A DNA stretch of 64,000 nt from an uncultured Clostridia bacterium. GTDB taxonomy: Bacteria; Bacillota; Clostridia; UBA1381. The position numbers and the translations under genes were made by a program. Shown here piece by piece: positions 8,199 to 15,660 of this stretch (positions are counted from its first letter, which is position 1; every line of letters begins with the position of its first letter). The notes below the pieces were generated by a model. The model did not search any database. It was given only the letters and a program-made list of their open reading frames with translations, and was not told the DNA's origin. The stretch is taken from positions 1 to 64,000 of the forward strand of contig CAKSFT010000003.1 in assembly GCA_934454145.1 (NCBI GenBank), given 5' to 3'.

Positions 8199-9706
8199 AT
8201 GATGAAAAAAAACATTAACAAATTTGCGCTGTGGTTAACGGTGACAGCTATGTTTGTTGCCATGTTCCCACAAAGCGCTGTTTTTGCAGAGTCAAATTCG
8301 GGGGACTTTACGATAGCGGAGCCGCAAGCGTTTCATTCAACAATATAAATATTGCGACGACACAGAAAAATGCTGTTGCGCTTTCGGGTGACAATGACGC
8401 AACTTTTGATTTTTCGGGTATCAATATTCTTTCGGCGGCAAATTCCGGGATTGAAACAAACAAGACAGGCTTGAAAATCAAGAGCGAGAATGAAGGAAAA
8501 CTGAGGATTTCAAATTCAACATATGCAATTTCTTCTTCCTCAGCGGAGAGCGGAGCACTTTTGGAATTTGCCGGAAATGCTCATATAGAAATTGAGGATT
8601 GCACATCGCATATGATTTATTATCCGACAAGGCCGATATCTTTCAGCGGTGCACCCGTGGTTGACATAAAATCCAATGCAAGCACAAGCAAATGGTCAAT
8701 TTACGGCGCCGGGCTGACCTTTTCGGGAGGCAGTTTTTCGATAAACTGCGATGCGGCAAGCGGTACTTCGTATGCGATTTGCTGCAGCGGCAAAAATAAA
8801 GACATCAGAATAAGCGGAACAACGGATATACATATAAAGAAAGCACGCAGAGGCATACACACAGACGGCGGCAATGTCACCATCACCGATGAAGCAAAAA
8901 TAAGAATGTATGACGGCGGAGACAGCAACAGAACAGGCGGATTGCTGATGGGGAATGCAATTGCAACACAGAAGGGCAGATTGACTGTTGACGGCAATGC
9001 ATATGATGTGAGCAAAATGTTTGATATTGATGTGAATGCGGGCACGGCGACATATTCTGTAGTTGCAGAAAGCGGACAGAATGTTGGGAAAGGCACACTT
9101 TCGTCGAGCATGCTGAACATCACAAAAGCCGGAACCATTAAGATAAAAGTTGAAACAGCTGCAAACGGAGTTTATCTCCCTGCGGATGCGACAGCAATAC
9201 TCACGGTCAAAAAAGGCACCGCACCGCAGATAACTTTCCCGACAGCGGAAACGGTTCCATACGGGGAGGCTCTTTCGGACAGTACACTCTTGGGCGGAAG
9301 CACAAACGGTACATTTGCATGGAAAAACGGAGCAAAAATTTCAGCTGTTTCAAACAACGGCTATGCGGTGATATTCACCCCATCTGATGCCGGTTTATAC
9401 GCTTATACGAGTGCTGATTTGGAAAAAATGTTGCTGTGACAGTTAATCCGCGACCGATTGATGTCGAATGGACATTGCCGCAGAATTGCGTTTGTGACGG
9501 GAATGAAAAGGTTATTTCGGCAACTGTTTCAAACAAGGTCGGTAGGGGCAGAGAATGCGGTGGTGAACGGAAAAGAAGCAAAACTGGATTCTGCTGCTTT
9601 TATTGAGAATAATCGTACATATACATCTGTTCGTTTTGTTGCGGCGCAGTTGGGTGCGAGCGTCGAATGGCTGGAGTCAGAACAAAAGGTTATTATCACA
9701 AAATAA
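8199..9706 (+). pseudogene. decayed secreted surface protein (signal peptide, beta-helix-like body, Ig-like segment, stalk domain)
   Basis: A good ribosome binding site (GTGGAGGA) and ATG at 8199 open a frame with a clear signal peptide (MFVAMFPQSAVFA), which stops at 8346-8348. One extra G in the GGGGG run at 8300-8304 would join it to the 1.1-kb body frame (GGLYDSGAASVSFNN onward, asparagine- and serine-rich, beta-helix-like). The body stops at 9437-9439. One extra A in the A run at 9423-9428 would continue it as an Ig-like segment (VAVTVNPRPIDVEWTLP ... NEKVISATVSN). A third shift near 9540-9560 leads into a C-terminal stalk half-domain (AVVNGKEAKLDSAAFIENNRTYTSVRFVAAQLG...) ending at 9706. 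Three breaks in one gene indicate a pseudogene or a poor assembly. Confidence 0.75.
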
Positions 9707-9720
9707 AAGACAGGACGTAA

Positions 9721-9756
9721 AAACGGGGATTGAAAGCAAGCTTTCAATCCCCGTTT
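9721..9756. terminator. palindromic bidirectional terminator
   Basis: Two perfect 17-base arms (AAACGGGGATTGAAAGC and its complement) surround a two-base loop between the convergent surface pseudogene and queT. T-rich flanks on both sides allow termination in both directions. Confidence 0.85.
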
Positions 9757-9790
9757 GGGTTTTGTCAAAAAGTAATTTTCGTTTTTTATT

Positions 9791-10276
9791 CTATCTGAAA
9801 AGTTTATGTTTTTCAAGCGACTTTAATAATATTGCCCCAAAGACGCCGCATGATATAATTTCCCCAATCCCGACGGTGAGCATAAGATACCACCATGCAT
9901 CGCCGACATTGTAGGAATATATGAGTACAAACGGTATGATTATTGTGTTGGAAATAATTGACGGAATCAGCACAAGGTATTTGTTGATGCGGCGCAGAAA
10001 ATAACCTGCAACAGCACCGAGAAAGGTTGCCAATGTGCCGAACATTATGTCAGCTATGACTCCGCCGACAAGTAAATTGGACAAAAAACATCCCAAACAC
10101 AACCCTGGGATTGCCGCCGGGGTGAAGTAAAGCAGTGCGACAAGCGCTTCAGATATCCTTACCTGAATGGCGCCGCTGTCCAAACCAAACATGTGCACAA
10201 CGTATGTCAAAACAACATACAAAGACGCGATCAGTGCGCCGCGTGCGAGGAAAAGTACGTTTTTGTTATTTTTCAT
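9791..10276 (-). CDS. queT: QueT-type queuosine-precursor ECF transporter S component
   Basis: The 161-residue membrane protein has about five hydrophobic segments and the QueT features: ARGALIASLYVVLTYV near the start, then IQVRISEALVALLYFTPAAIPGLCLGCFLSNLL. QueT is the substrate-binding subunit of an energy-coupling-factor importer for a queuosine precursor such as preQ1 or preQ0; the shared EcfA/EcfT parts are elsewhere. The gene sits behind a preQ1-I riboswitch and a strong promoter, which independently supports the assignment. The start ATG follows AAGGAG by eight bases. Confidence 0.92.
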   Translation of the reverse strand: MKNNKNVLFLARGALIASLYVVLTYVVHMFGLDSGAIQVRISEALVALLYFTPAAIPGLCLGCFLSNLLVGGVIADIMFGTLATFLGAVAGYFLRRINKYLVLIPSIISNTIIIPFVLIYSYNVGDAWWYLMLTVGIGEIISCGVFGAILLKSLEKHKLFR

Positions 10277-10284
10277 TTTTAAAA

Positions 10285-10327
10285 CTCCTTTAGTTTTGTT
10301 TTAGGTGAGGAAGGTTTCGAACTCACC
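10285..10327 (-). promoter_or_regulatory. preQ1-I riboswitch controlling queT
   Basis: Read on the minus strand: stem GGTGAG (10327-10322) pairs with CTCACC (10309-10304) around a 12-base loop TTCGAAACCTTC. An A-rich tail TAAAACAAAACTAA follows and runs straight into the AAGGAG ribosome binding site (10290-10285). Stem, loop size and the AAACTAA tail match the preQ1-I aptamer. Overlap with the ribosome binding site implies translational repression when preQ1 binds. A small hairpin (10341-10354) lies upstream in the leader. Confidence 0.82.
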
Positions 10328-10367
10328 GTGATTAACAGAAAAGCATCAATGCTTAACATCTGTGAAT

Positions 10368-10395
10368 ATTATATCATTTTAACATATAATGTCAA
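10368..10395 (-). promoter_or_regulatory. sigma-A promoter of queT
   Basis: On the minus strand TTGACA (10395-10390) and TATAAT (10373-10368) are perfect consensus elements separated by 16 bases, upstream of the preQ1 riboswitch. Confidence 0.85.
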
Positions 10396-10975
10396 GGATA
10401 TTTTAAAATGATATTTAAAAATCGTCAAGATGTGCAAAATTGTACGTGTGTGCTTACTTTGATTGGAGCATTTTGAATCACGAAAAATATCTTGAGGGAA
10501 GTTTTGCGGTTGAAATAAAAATGAAGGAGCTGTATCAAAATGAACTCATTTTGATACAGCTCCTTCGGGGCTTTTGGGAAAATGGAGCAGAATGGACAAA
10601 CTGCGCGAAAGCAATGCTGTCGCACTCTTTCGCTACCCGAAGATGTACATGGTACATTGAACGGCGAAGTTTGTTCATGGCACAAAGCGTTTCTTCATTT
10701 GGCTTTTAGCGTGTTTTTAAACAGACGTTAGTTTTTAACGGCCTCATATCGCTTTGTGCAGTCTGTGCATTTTTCATCAGCCCGTTTTCGGAATGGCTGC
10801 AAAACCATTTCGGTTTCACAACAAAATCATTCCTGTGGCGTTTTTTAAGCATCATATGCTTTTTATGGTGGTATATATGATAAAAGGGTATATTGTGTAT
10901 AGCGTCGCTTTGTGCGGGCTACATTAGGTATTATATCCGCAGAGGAAAATAATATTCAGATTGTCTTTAAAAAAT
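10396..10975. other. gene-free stretch
   Basis: About 580 bases lie between queT and the FG-GAP gene. Apart from the palindrome at 10524-10565, I see no gene or RNA I can name. An 89-codon open frame on the plus strand spans the palindrome, lacks a ribosome binding site and is probably chance. Confidence 0.5.
10524..10565 (-). terminator. 20-bp perfect palindrome, probable terminator
   Basis: Arms at 10524-10543 and 10546-10565 are exact complements with a two-base centre. On the minus strand it is followed by CATTTTTATTTC. It lies about 410 bases past the minus-strand FG-GAP gene and could end that operon. Its design resembles the palindromes at 9721, 28470 and 43016. Confidence 0.6.
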
Positions 10976-12544
10976 TTATAAATCATATACACATATGCCG
11001 CTGTGGAGCGTGTTGATAATCACTTCATAAGCCCCGTCGCCGTCGATGTCCTGCACAAGCGGCTCTGCCATTGCACCGTTGGGGTGCGCGCCGGGTTCTT
11101 TTGAATCGGGAAGTTCAATTTTGTGAATCAACTTACCCTCACAGTTCAGGACATACAGATATCCGCGGACATTGCCATAACCTTGTGTTGAATCAAAGAA
11201 TGAAGTAAATATGATTTCCTGTTTTCCGTCAAAGTTGATGTCACGGCACACGACAGGGGATGCATATTCATATTTTGGGCTGGTTCTCTTTGTCAGGCTG
11301 TATGGCCATGCATACGGTTCTTTCTTTTCGAGAGAAAAGCAATGTACCTTGCCGTTGTACGAATTGAAAAGTATTTCATTTTTTCCGTCGCCGTCAATGT
11401 CGCTTATCGTCGGCGACTGAAACACCCCCGACGTAATCATGATATCGTTTTGTACAAGAGGCTTGCCCAAATCCATGGGCAGAACCTCCCAGTTATAGCC
11501 CATGGATTCATTTTTATAGCGGGTTCTGTCACTGTTTAAGATTGCAAGTGTCATGTACTCCGTAGGCGGATATGTCGGGGCATATTTTCTGTTGCACATG
11601 ACGGTGGTCACGACTATTTCTTTTGTGCCGCTGTTGTCCACATCACATACCTTTGCCTTTGCATGCCCGAATTCGCCTTTGTACAAGTCTTCGCGCAGCT
11701 CTGTCCCGGTCACGGGATATCCCCAGCCGTTGTTGTCGTTGCGTATTTCGGCGGCATAATTTTCAAAGAGCGAAATTTGTCCCCATGTTTTTTTGCCAAA
11801 GACAGATTCATTTGCCATATACGGTGTGCCGTCGGGCTCAAAAACAGATATATAAGAAACATCGCTCGGGACGATAATTTCCATAATGCCGTCGTTGTTT
11901 AAATCTGACACGGCTATGGTGTCCATGAAAATACCATATGTCCACGAAGAGGCCCCTTCCATTGTTTGTGGCCAGCCGGGGCGCAGAGAACCGTCAAAGT
12001 TGTACACATAAATGCTGGTTGTGTCGCTGACGCCGAGCCCGGCGATTATTTCTTTTTTGCCATCGCCGTCAATGTCGGCAACTTCGACAGAACGCACAGA
12101 AGCATCACGCGGCGTCTGCGGCCAGCCCGGGAGAAAATAGCCATTGCAGTCAAGCACGGAAATCAGCCCGTGCCCATGTCCCGTTATTATTTCTTTTTTG
12201 CCGTCCCCGTTTATGTCATGCAGTTCGATGCTGCTCCAGGTGTGACCGTTGCTTCCTGTTTCCTCGACAGGGGAGGTGCGGTCTTTGCCGGAATTTACCT
12301 TCCATTTTGTAGTGCCTGTTTCTGCGTCAAGCACGGTTATGGTATAATTTGAAAAAATTATTTCCACCTTCCCGTCATTGTCTATATCCTCGGCAATGGG
12401 CGATGAATAGTAGCTTTCCTCTGTCCAAAGCGGAAAGGTACCGGCGTTGGTGTATTTCAGTGTCGGATTTGTGCTGTATGCAAAGGTGTTTGAAACCGAC
12501 AGCCAAAAAGCTATTGCCGACAGCAATAATATATTTTTTTTCAT
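10976..12544 (-). CDS. secreted FG-GAP/VCBS-repeat beta-propeller protein
   Basis: The 522-residue protein carries a signal peptide (MKKNILLLSAIAFWLSVSNTFA). Eight calcium-binding-type repeats follow, of the form D-x-[DN]-x-D/S-G-x-x-E-I: DIDNDGKVEIIF, DINGDGKKEIITG, DIDGDGKKEIIAG, DLNNDGIMEIIVP, DVDNSGTKEIVVT, DIDGDGKNEILFN, DINFDGKQEIIFT, DIDGDGAYEVIIN. This predicts an integrin-like propeller, usually involved in adhesion or carbohydrate recognition. No catalytic domain or wall anchor is visible. It starts 12 bases after the SLH-protein gene, so it may rely on that protein for surface attachment. Confidence 0.85.
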   Translation of the reverse strand: MKKNILLLSAIAFWLSVSNTFAYSTNPTLKYTNAGTFPLWTEESYYSSPIAEDIDNDGKVEIIFSNYTITVLDAETGTTKWKVNSGKDRTSPVEETGSNGHTWSSIELHDINGDGKKEIITGHGHGLISVLDCNGYFLPGWPQTPRDASVRSVEVADIDGDGKKEIIAGLGVSDTTSIYVYNFDGSLRPGWPQTMEGASSWTYGIFMDTIAVSDLNNDGIMEIIVPSDVSYISVFEPDGTPYMANESVFGKKTWGQISLFENYAAEIRNDNNGWGYPVTGTELREDLYKGEFGHAKAKVCDVDNSGTKEIVVTTVMCNRKYAPTYPPTEYMTLAILNSDRTRYKNESMGYNWEVLPMDLGKPLVQNDIMITSGVFQSPTISDIDGDGKNEILFNSYNGKVHCFSLEKKEPYAWPYSLTKRTSPKYEYASPVVCRDINFDGKQEIIFTSFFDSTQGYGNVRGYLYVLNCEGKLIHKIELPDSKEPGAHPNGAMAEPLVQDIDGDGAYEVIINTLHSGICVYDL

Positions 12545-12556
12545 ATCATTTCCCCC

Positions 12557-13549
12557 TTACAGTTCGGTTGTTTTGCTTTTGCCGGTGGTGAGGTAAAGTT
12601 CACTTTCGCTTGAAGTTTTTACCACGATGAAGGAATATTTTTTGCCTGTGTCAAGACCGTATATATACAAATCGGATATATAACCTGCCGCACTGCCGCC
12701 GGGATAACTGATTTTGCCTTTTTGGAAATAGATGCTGCCGGAAGATTTAATTTCCTGCATCACTCCGTTTTCGCCTTCACGCATAAATATCCTTATTCCA
12801 TAATGCTCAGCCATGTCTGTCAGATGGATATTTATACTGTTTCCGTTGCGGATTGCCGTGATGCTGCCCAGATTTTCGGGAACCCCGGGGAAAGAATCGG
12901 AAAGGGAGGGGGCGGATAAAATGCCGCTGCTTTTTGCGAGAGCTTCATCGACGGCGCCTTCATCACAAAGTTTTCTTGCCAGTGTGCGTGCAGAATTTTT
13001 TATGTTCATACGCATGGCATTATATGACATGTTTATCATGTCACTGCGTGACAATTCCCAATGTGATGCCGTTTCCGAGTCCAAAAGCCCAAGCGATTGT
13101 GCAAAGTTTACAGCCGCGTCATACGAAAAATCCCCCTGTGTGTCATCATAGCCGAGCACCCTTAGGAGCATTGTCGAGAATTGCCTGACGGTGGCTATAT
13201 CCTGTGCCCCGAAATATGCGGCGCTGACACCGTTTACAAGATAGTTCTCATAAAGCCAGCCGACATAGTCGCCCGCCCATGAGGGGACGTCGTTGAACGG
13301 GTGCGGATTTTGCTGATAATGTGCCTTTTCCTCTTTGCCAAGCATGCGGACAATTGTTGTGCAGATTTCCGCACGGGTTGCATTTCGGTCAAGGCTGAGA
13401 GATTCAACGCTGAAGGTTGTGCCCGTGCCTTTCAGGAGCCCGAGGTCATAGAGTGTTTTTGCGTTTTTCTCTGTGTCTGCAAAAACAAGGGGAGAAGAGA
13501 GTACTGCACTGACAGAAAGTGCGGCAAAAAATGATAATAATTTTTTCAT
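12557..13549 (-). CDS. SLH-domain surface protein
   Basis: The start at 13549 follows GGAG and gives a proper signal peptide (MKKLLSFFAALSVSAVLSSPLVFA); a longer frame to 13618 adds 23 residues without a ribosome binding site. The 330-residue protein has SLH segments at about 28-75 (LYDLGLLKGTGTTFSVESLSLDRNATRAEICTTI is the core), 85-140 (FNDVPSWAGDYVGWLYENYLVNG) and 145-200 (degenerate). The C-terminal ~120 residues look like a fibronectin-III-like beta domain (GSITAIRNGNSINIHL ... GLDTGKKYSFIVVKT). First gene of a two-gene operon with the FG-GAP protein. Confidence 0.85.
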   Translation of the reverse strand: MKKLLSFFAALSVSAVLSSPLVFADTEKNAKTLYDLGLLKGTGTTFSVESLSLDRNATRAEICTTIVRMLGKEEKAHYQQNPHPFNDVPSWAGDYVGWLYENYLVNGVSAAYFGAQDIATVRQFSTMLLRVLGYDDTQGDFSYDAAVNFAQSLGLLDSETASHWELSRSDMINMSYNAMRMNIKNSARTLARKLCDEGAVDEALAKSSGILSAPSLSDSFPGVPENLGSITAIRNGNSINIHLTDMAEHYGIRIFMREGENGVMQEIKSSGSIYFQKGKISYPGGSAAGYISDLYIYGLDTGKKYSFIVVKTSSESELYLTTGKSKTTEL

Positions 13550-13659
13550 ATAAAGCTCCGTTCCGCCGCCATGCATCGGCAATATGGTAATGATGGTGTG
13601 CTTTTCTCTTATCCGCATGGCAGAAGGTGATAAGAGGTTTTTGTGGTTAATGCCAAGGA

Positions 13660-15411
13660 TTAAATGTTGTATAAATTGTAATATATGCCTTGTTTTTCAA
13701 GCAGTTGTGCATGGGTGCCCTGTTCTTCAATGCCGTTTTCAGTGATGACAAGAATGTTGTCGGCATGCTTGATTGTGCTGAGCCTATGCGCAATTGTGAG
13801 GACTGTCCTGCCGGCTGAAAGTTGTTCAAGCGATTTTTGGATTATTTTTTCGCTTTCGTTGTCGAGTGCAGAGGTTGCCTCGTCAAGAATAAGAATCGGA
13901 GGGTTTTTCAAAAATACTCGCGCAATGGAAAGGCGCTGTTTTTGACCGCCAGATAGCTTTACGCCGCGCTCGCCTATATATGTGTCATAACCTTCCGGGA
14001 GCGACATGATAAACTCGTCTGCACCGGCTTTTATCGCCGCAGTGCGGATTTCGTCAAAGTCTGCGCCGGGTTTCCCGTATTCTATGTTGTCACGCACAGT
14101 GCCCGAAAACATATACACATCTTGCTGCACTATGCCGATGTTTTGGCGCAGAGAACTCAGTGTAAAGCCTCTTATGTCTTCTCCGTCAATTGTGATTTTT
14201 CCGGAAACAATGTCATAAAAACGGGGAATAAGGTTGCAGATTGTTGTTTTACCGCTTCCCGAGGCGCCGACAAGCGCAACGTTTTCTCCGGGAGAAATAT
14301 GTATGTTCAGATTTGCCAGGACAGTTTTGTCATTGTCGGGATAATTGAAAGAAACATTGTCAAATCTGATGTCGCCCTTGACATTTTTTAGTTCTTTTGC
14401 GTCGGGGGCGTCCGTGATTTCCGGCTCGGTGTCCATGATTTCAACAAAACGCTCCAGTCCTGTCAGTCCGCGCTGAAATTGTTCCGTAAAGTTTATGATT
14501 GTGCGTATTGATGCAGTGAGGGTGGAAATGTAGAGCACATATGCCGTAAAGTCCGCAACGGATATTTTTTTGTACATCAAAAATACAGAACCGGCAATGA
14601 TGACCGATATGTACATAAATCCTTCAAAGAAACGTGTGGTTGACTGGAATCCTGCCATGTACTTGTATGCAATTTTTTTTATGTTGAAAAATATTATATT
14701 GCCCTTGCCGAACTTTTCTTTTTCGATATCTTCATTGGCAAAAGACTTGACCACACGTATGCCGAGCAGGGAGTCCTCCACCTGTGCGTTGAGTTCGCCG
14801 ACCTGTTTTCTGGACGCTTTGAAAGCGTCGCGCATTTTTCCACGGAAGGAAAGACAGGCAGTAAGCATTATAGGCAGTATCAAGAAGAGTATCAGCGTGA
14901 GCGGAACATTGACAGTCATCAGAATAATGAATGCAATGATAATTTTCAGCCCGGTTATAAGCAGTTCTTCGGGGCAGTGGTGCGCAAATTCGGTTATGTC
15001 AAACAAATCGCTTGTTATGCGTGCCATTATCTGCCCGACTTTTGTGTCTGTGTAAAATGAATAGGAGAGTGTTTGCAGATGCTCAAACAAATCATGGCGC
15101 ATGTCCGTTTCCATGCGTGTACCCATTATGTGTCCCGTCCCTGCCATATAATAATTTGCGGCAGTGTCGATGAGACGCAGAATGATGTACATTATCCCTG
15201 TCGATGCTATGAGTTTCAGTGTCAGCTGTTCGGGTGAATTTGCGGCGATGGAGGTGATGTTTCTGACAATTAGAGGAAAAACAAGCTCGCACACCGTTGT
15301 GAGTGAAGCGCACAGCAAATCTGTGATAAGAGTACCCTTATATTTCATATAATAAGGCAAAAAGCGCATCATAAGATATGACGCCTTATATCGTCCGGAT
15401 TTTTTTTTCAT
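13660..15411 (-). CDS. ABC exporter, fused membrane and ATPase domains
   Basis: This 583-residue half-transporter has six membrane helices in residues 20-310 and a nucleotide-binding domain from about 340: Walker A GASGSGKTT, the signature LSGGQKQRLSIARV, Walker B ILILDEATSALD and the switch histidine in TIAHRLSTI. It belongs to the MsbA/LmrA/MdlB group, which forms dimers exporting lipids, peptides or drugs; the substrate cannot be told. It is a single gene between an SLH operon and the methionine operon, with its own leader carrying two promoter-like repeats. Confidence 0.88.
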   Translation of the reverse strand: MKKKSGRYKASYLMMRFLPYYMKYKGTLITDLLCASLTTVCELVFPLIVRNITSIAANSPEQLTLKLIASTGIMYIILRLIDTAANYYMAGTGHIMGTRMETDMRHDLFEHLQTLSYSFYTDTKVGQIMARITSDLFDITEFAHHCPEELLITGLKIIIAFIILMTVNVPLTLILFLILPIMLTACLSFRGKMRDAFKASRKQVGELNAQVEDSLLGIRVVKSFANEDIEKEKFGKGNIIFFNIKKIAYKYMAGFQSTTRFFEGFMYISVIIAGSVFLMYKKISVADFTAYVLYISTLTASIRTIINFTEQFQRGLTGLERFVEIMDTEPEITDAPDAKELKNVKGDIRFDNVSFNYPDNDKTVLANLNIHISPGENVALVGASGSGKTTICNLIPRFYDIVSGKITIDGEDIRGFTLSSLRQNIGIVQQDVYMFSGTVRDNIEYGKPGADFDEIRTAAIKAGADEFIMSLPEGYDTYIGERGVKLSGGQKQRLSIARVFLKNPPILILDEATSALDNESEKIIQKSLEQLSAGRTVLTIAHRLSTIKHADNILVITENGIEEQGTHAQLLEKQGIYYNLYNI

Positions 15412-15487
15412 AAATATTTACCCCTTAATATTTACCCCTTTTTTGAATTGATATCTTACATGTCTTGAGTACATCACATCTCAAGAG

Positions 15488-15608
15488 TTGTAAATATTAT
15501 ATCATAAGTGCAACGCTAAGATGCGTTGCTGCACACCGATACAATATTTACATCAATTACAAACGCATCGGCGTTTGGTAACTTCTGTTTGTAAATATTA
15601 TATCATAA
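15488..15608 (-). promoter_or_regulatory. duplicated promoter-hairpin modules upstream of the ABC exporter
   Basis: A 20-base sequence containing TATGATATAAT on the minus strand occurs exactly at 15488-15507 and again at 15589-15608. Between and around them lie short hairpins: GCAACGC/GCGTTGC (15510-15529) and AAACGC/GCGTTT (15560-15575), with a third, CTTGAG/CTCAAG, below 15488. The repeats look like tandem -10 regions reading toward the ABC gene. The function of the hairpins is unknown. Confidence 0.5.
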
Positions 15609-15626
15609 CTCAAATGTTTTTACAAG

Positions 15627-15657
15627 AAAAATCCGACAAATGTTTTGTCAGATTTTT
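15627..15657 (-). terminator. terminator of the clpE-met operon
   Basis: On the minus strand AAAAATCTGACAAAA ... TTTGTCGGATTTTT forms a hairpin with one mismatch immediately after the metH stop codon. Confidence 0.85.
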
Positions 15658-15660
15658 GAA

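Noticed and set aside
10440..10709. Small plus-strand ORF of 89 codons and its minus-strand counterpart
   Set aside because: Both run across a perfect palindrome, which makes them mirror each other; no ribosome binding site and no recognisable protein.
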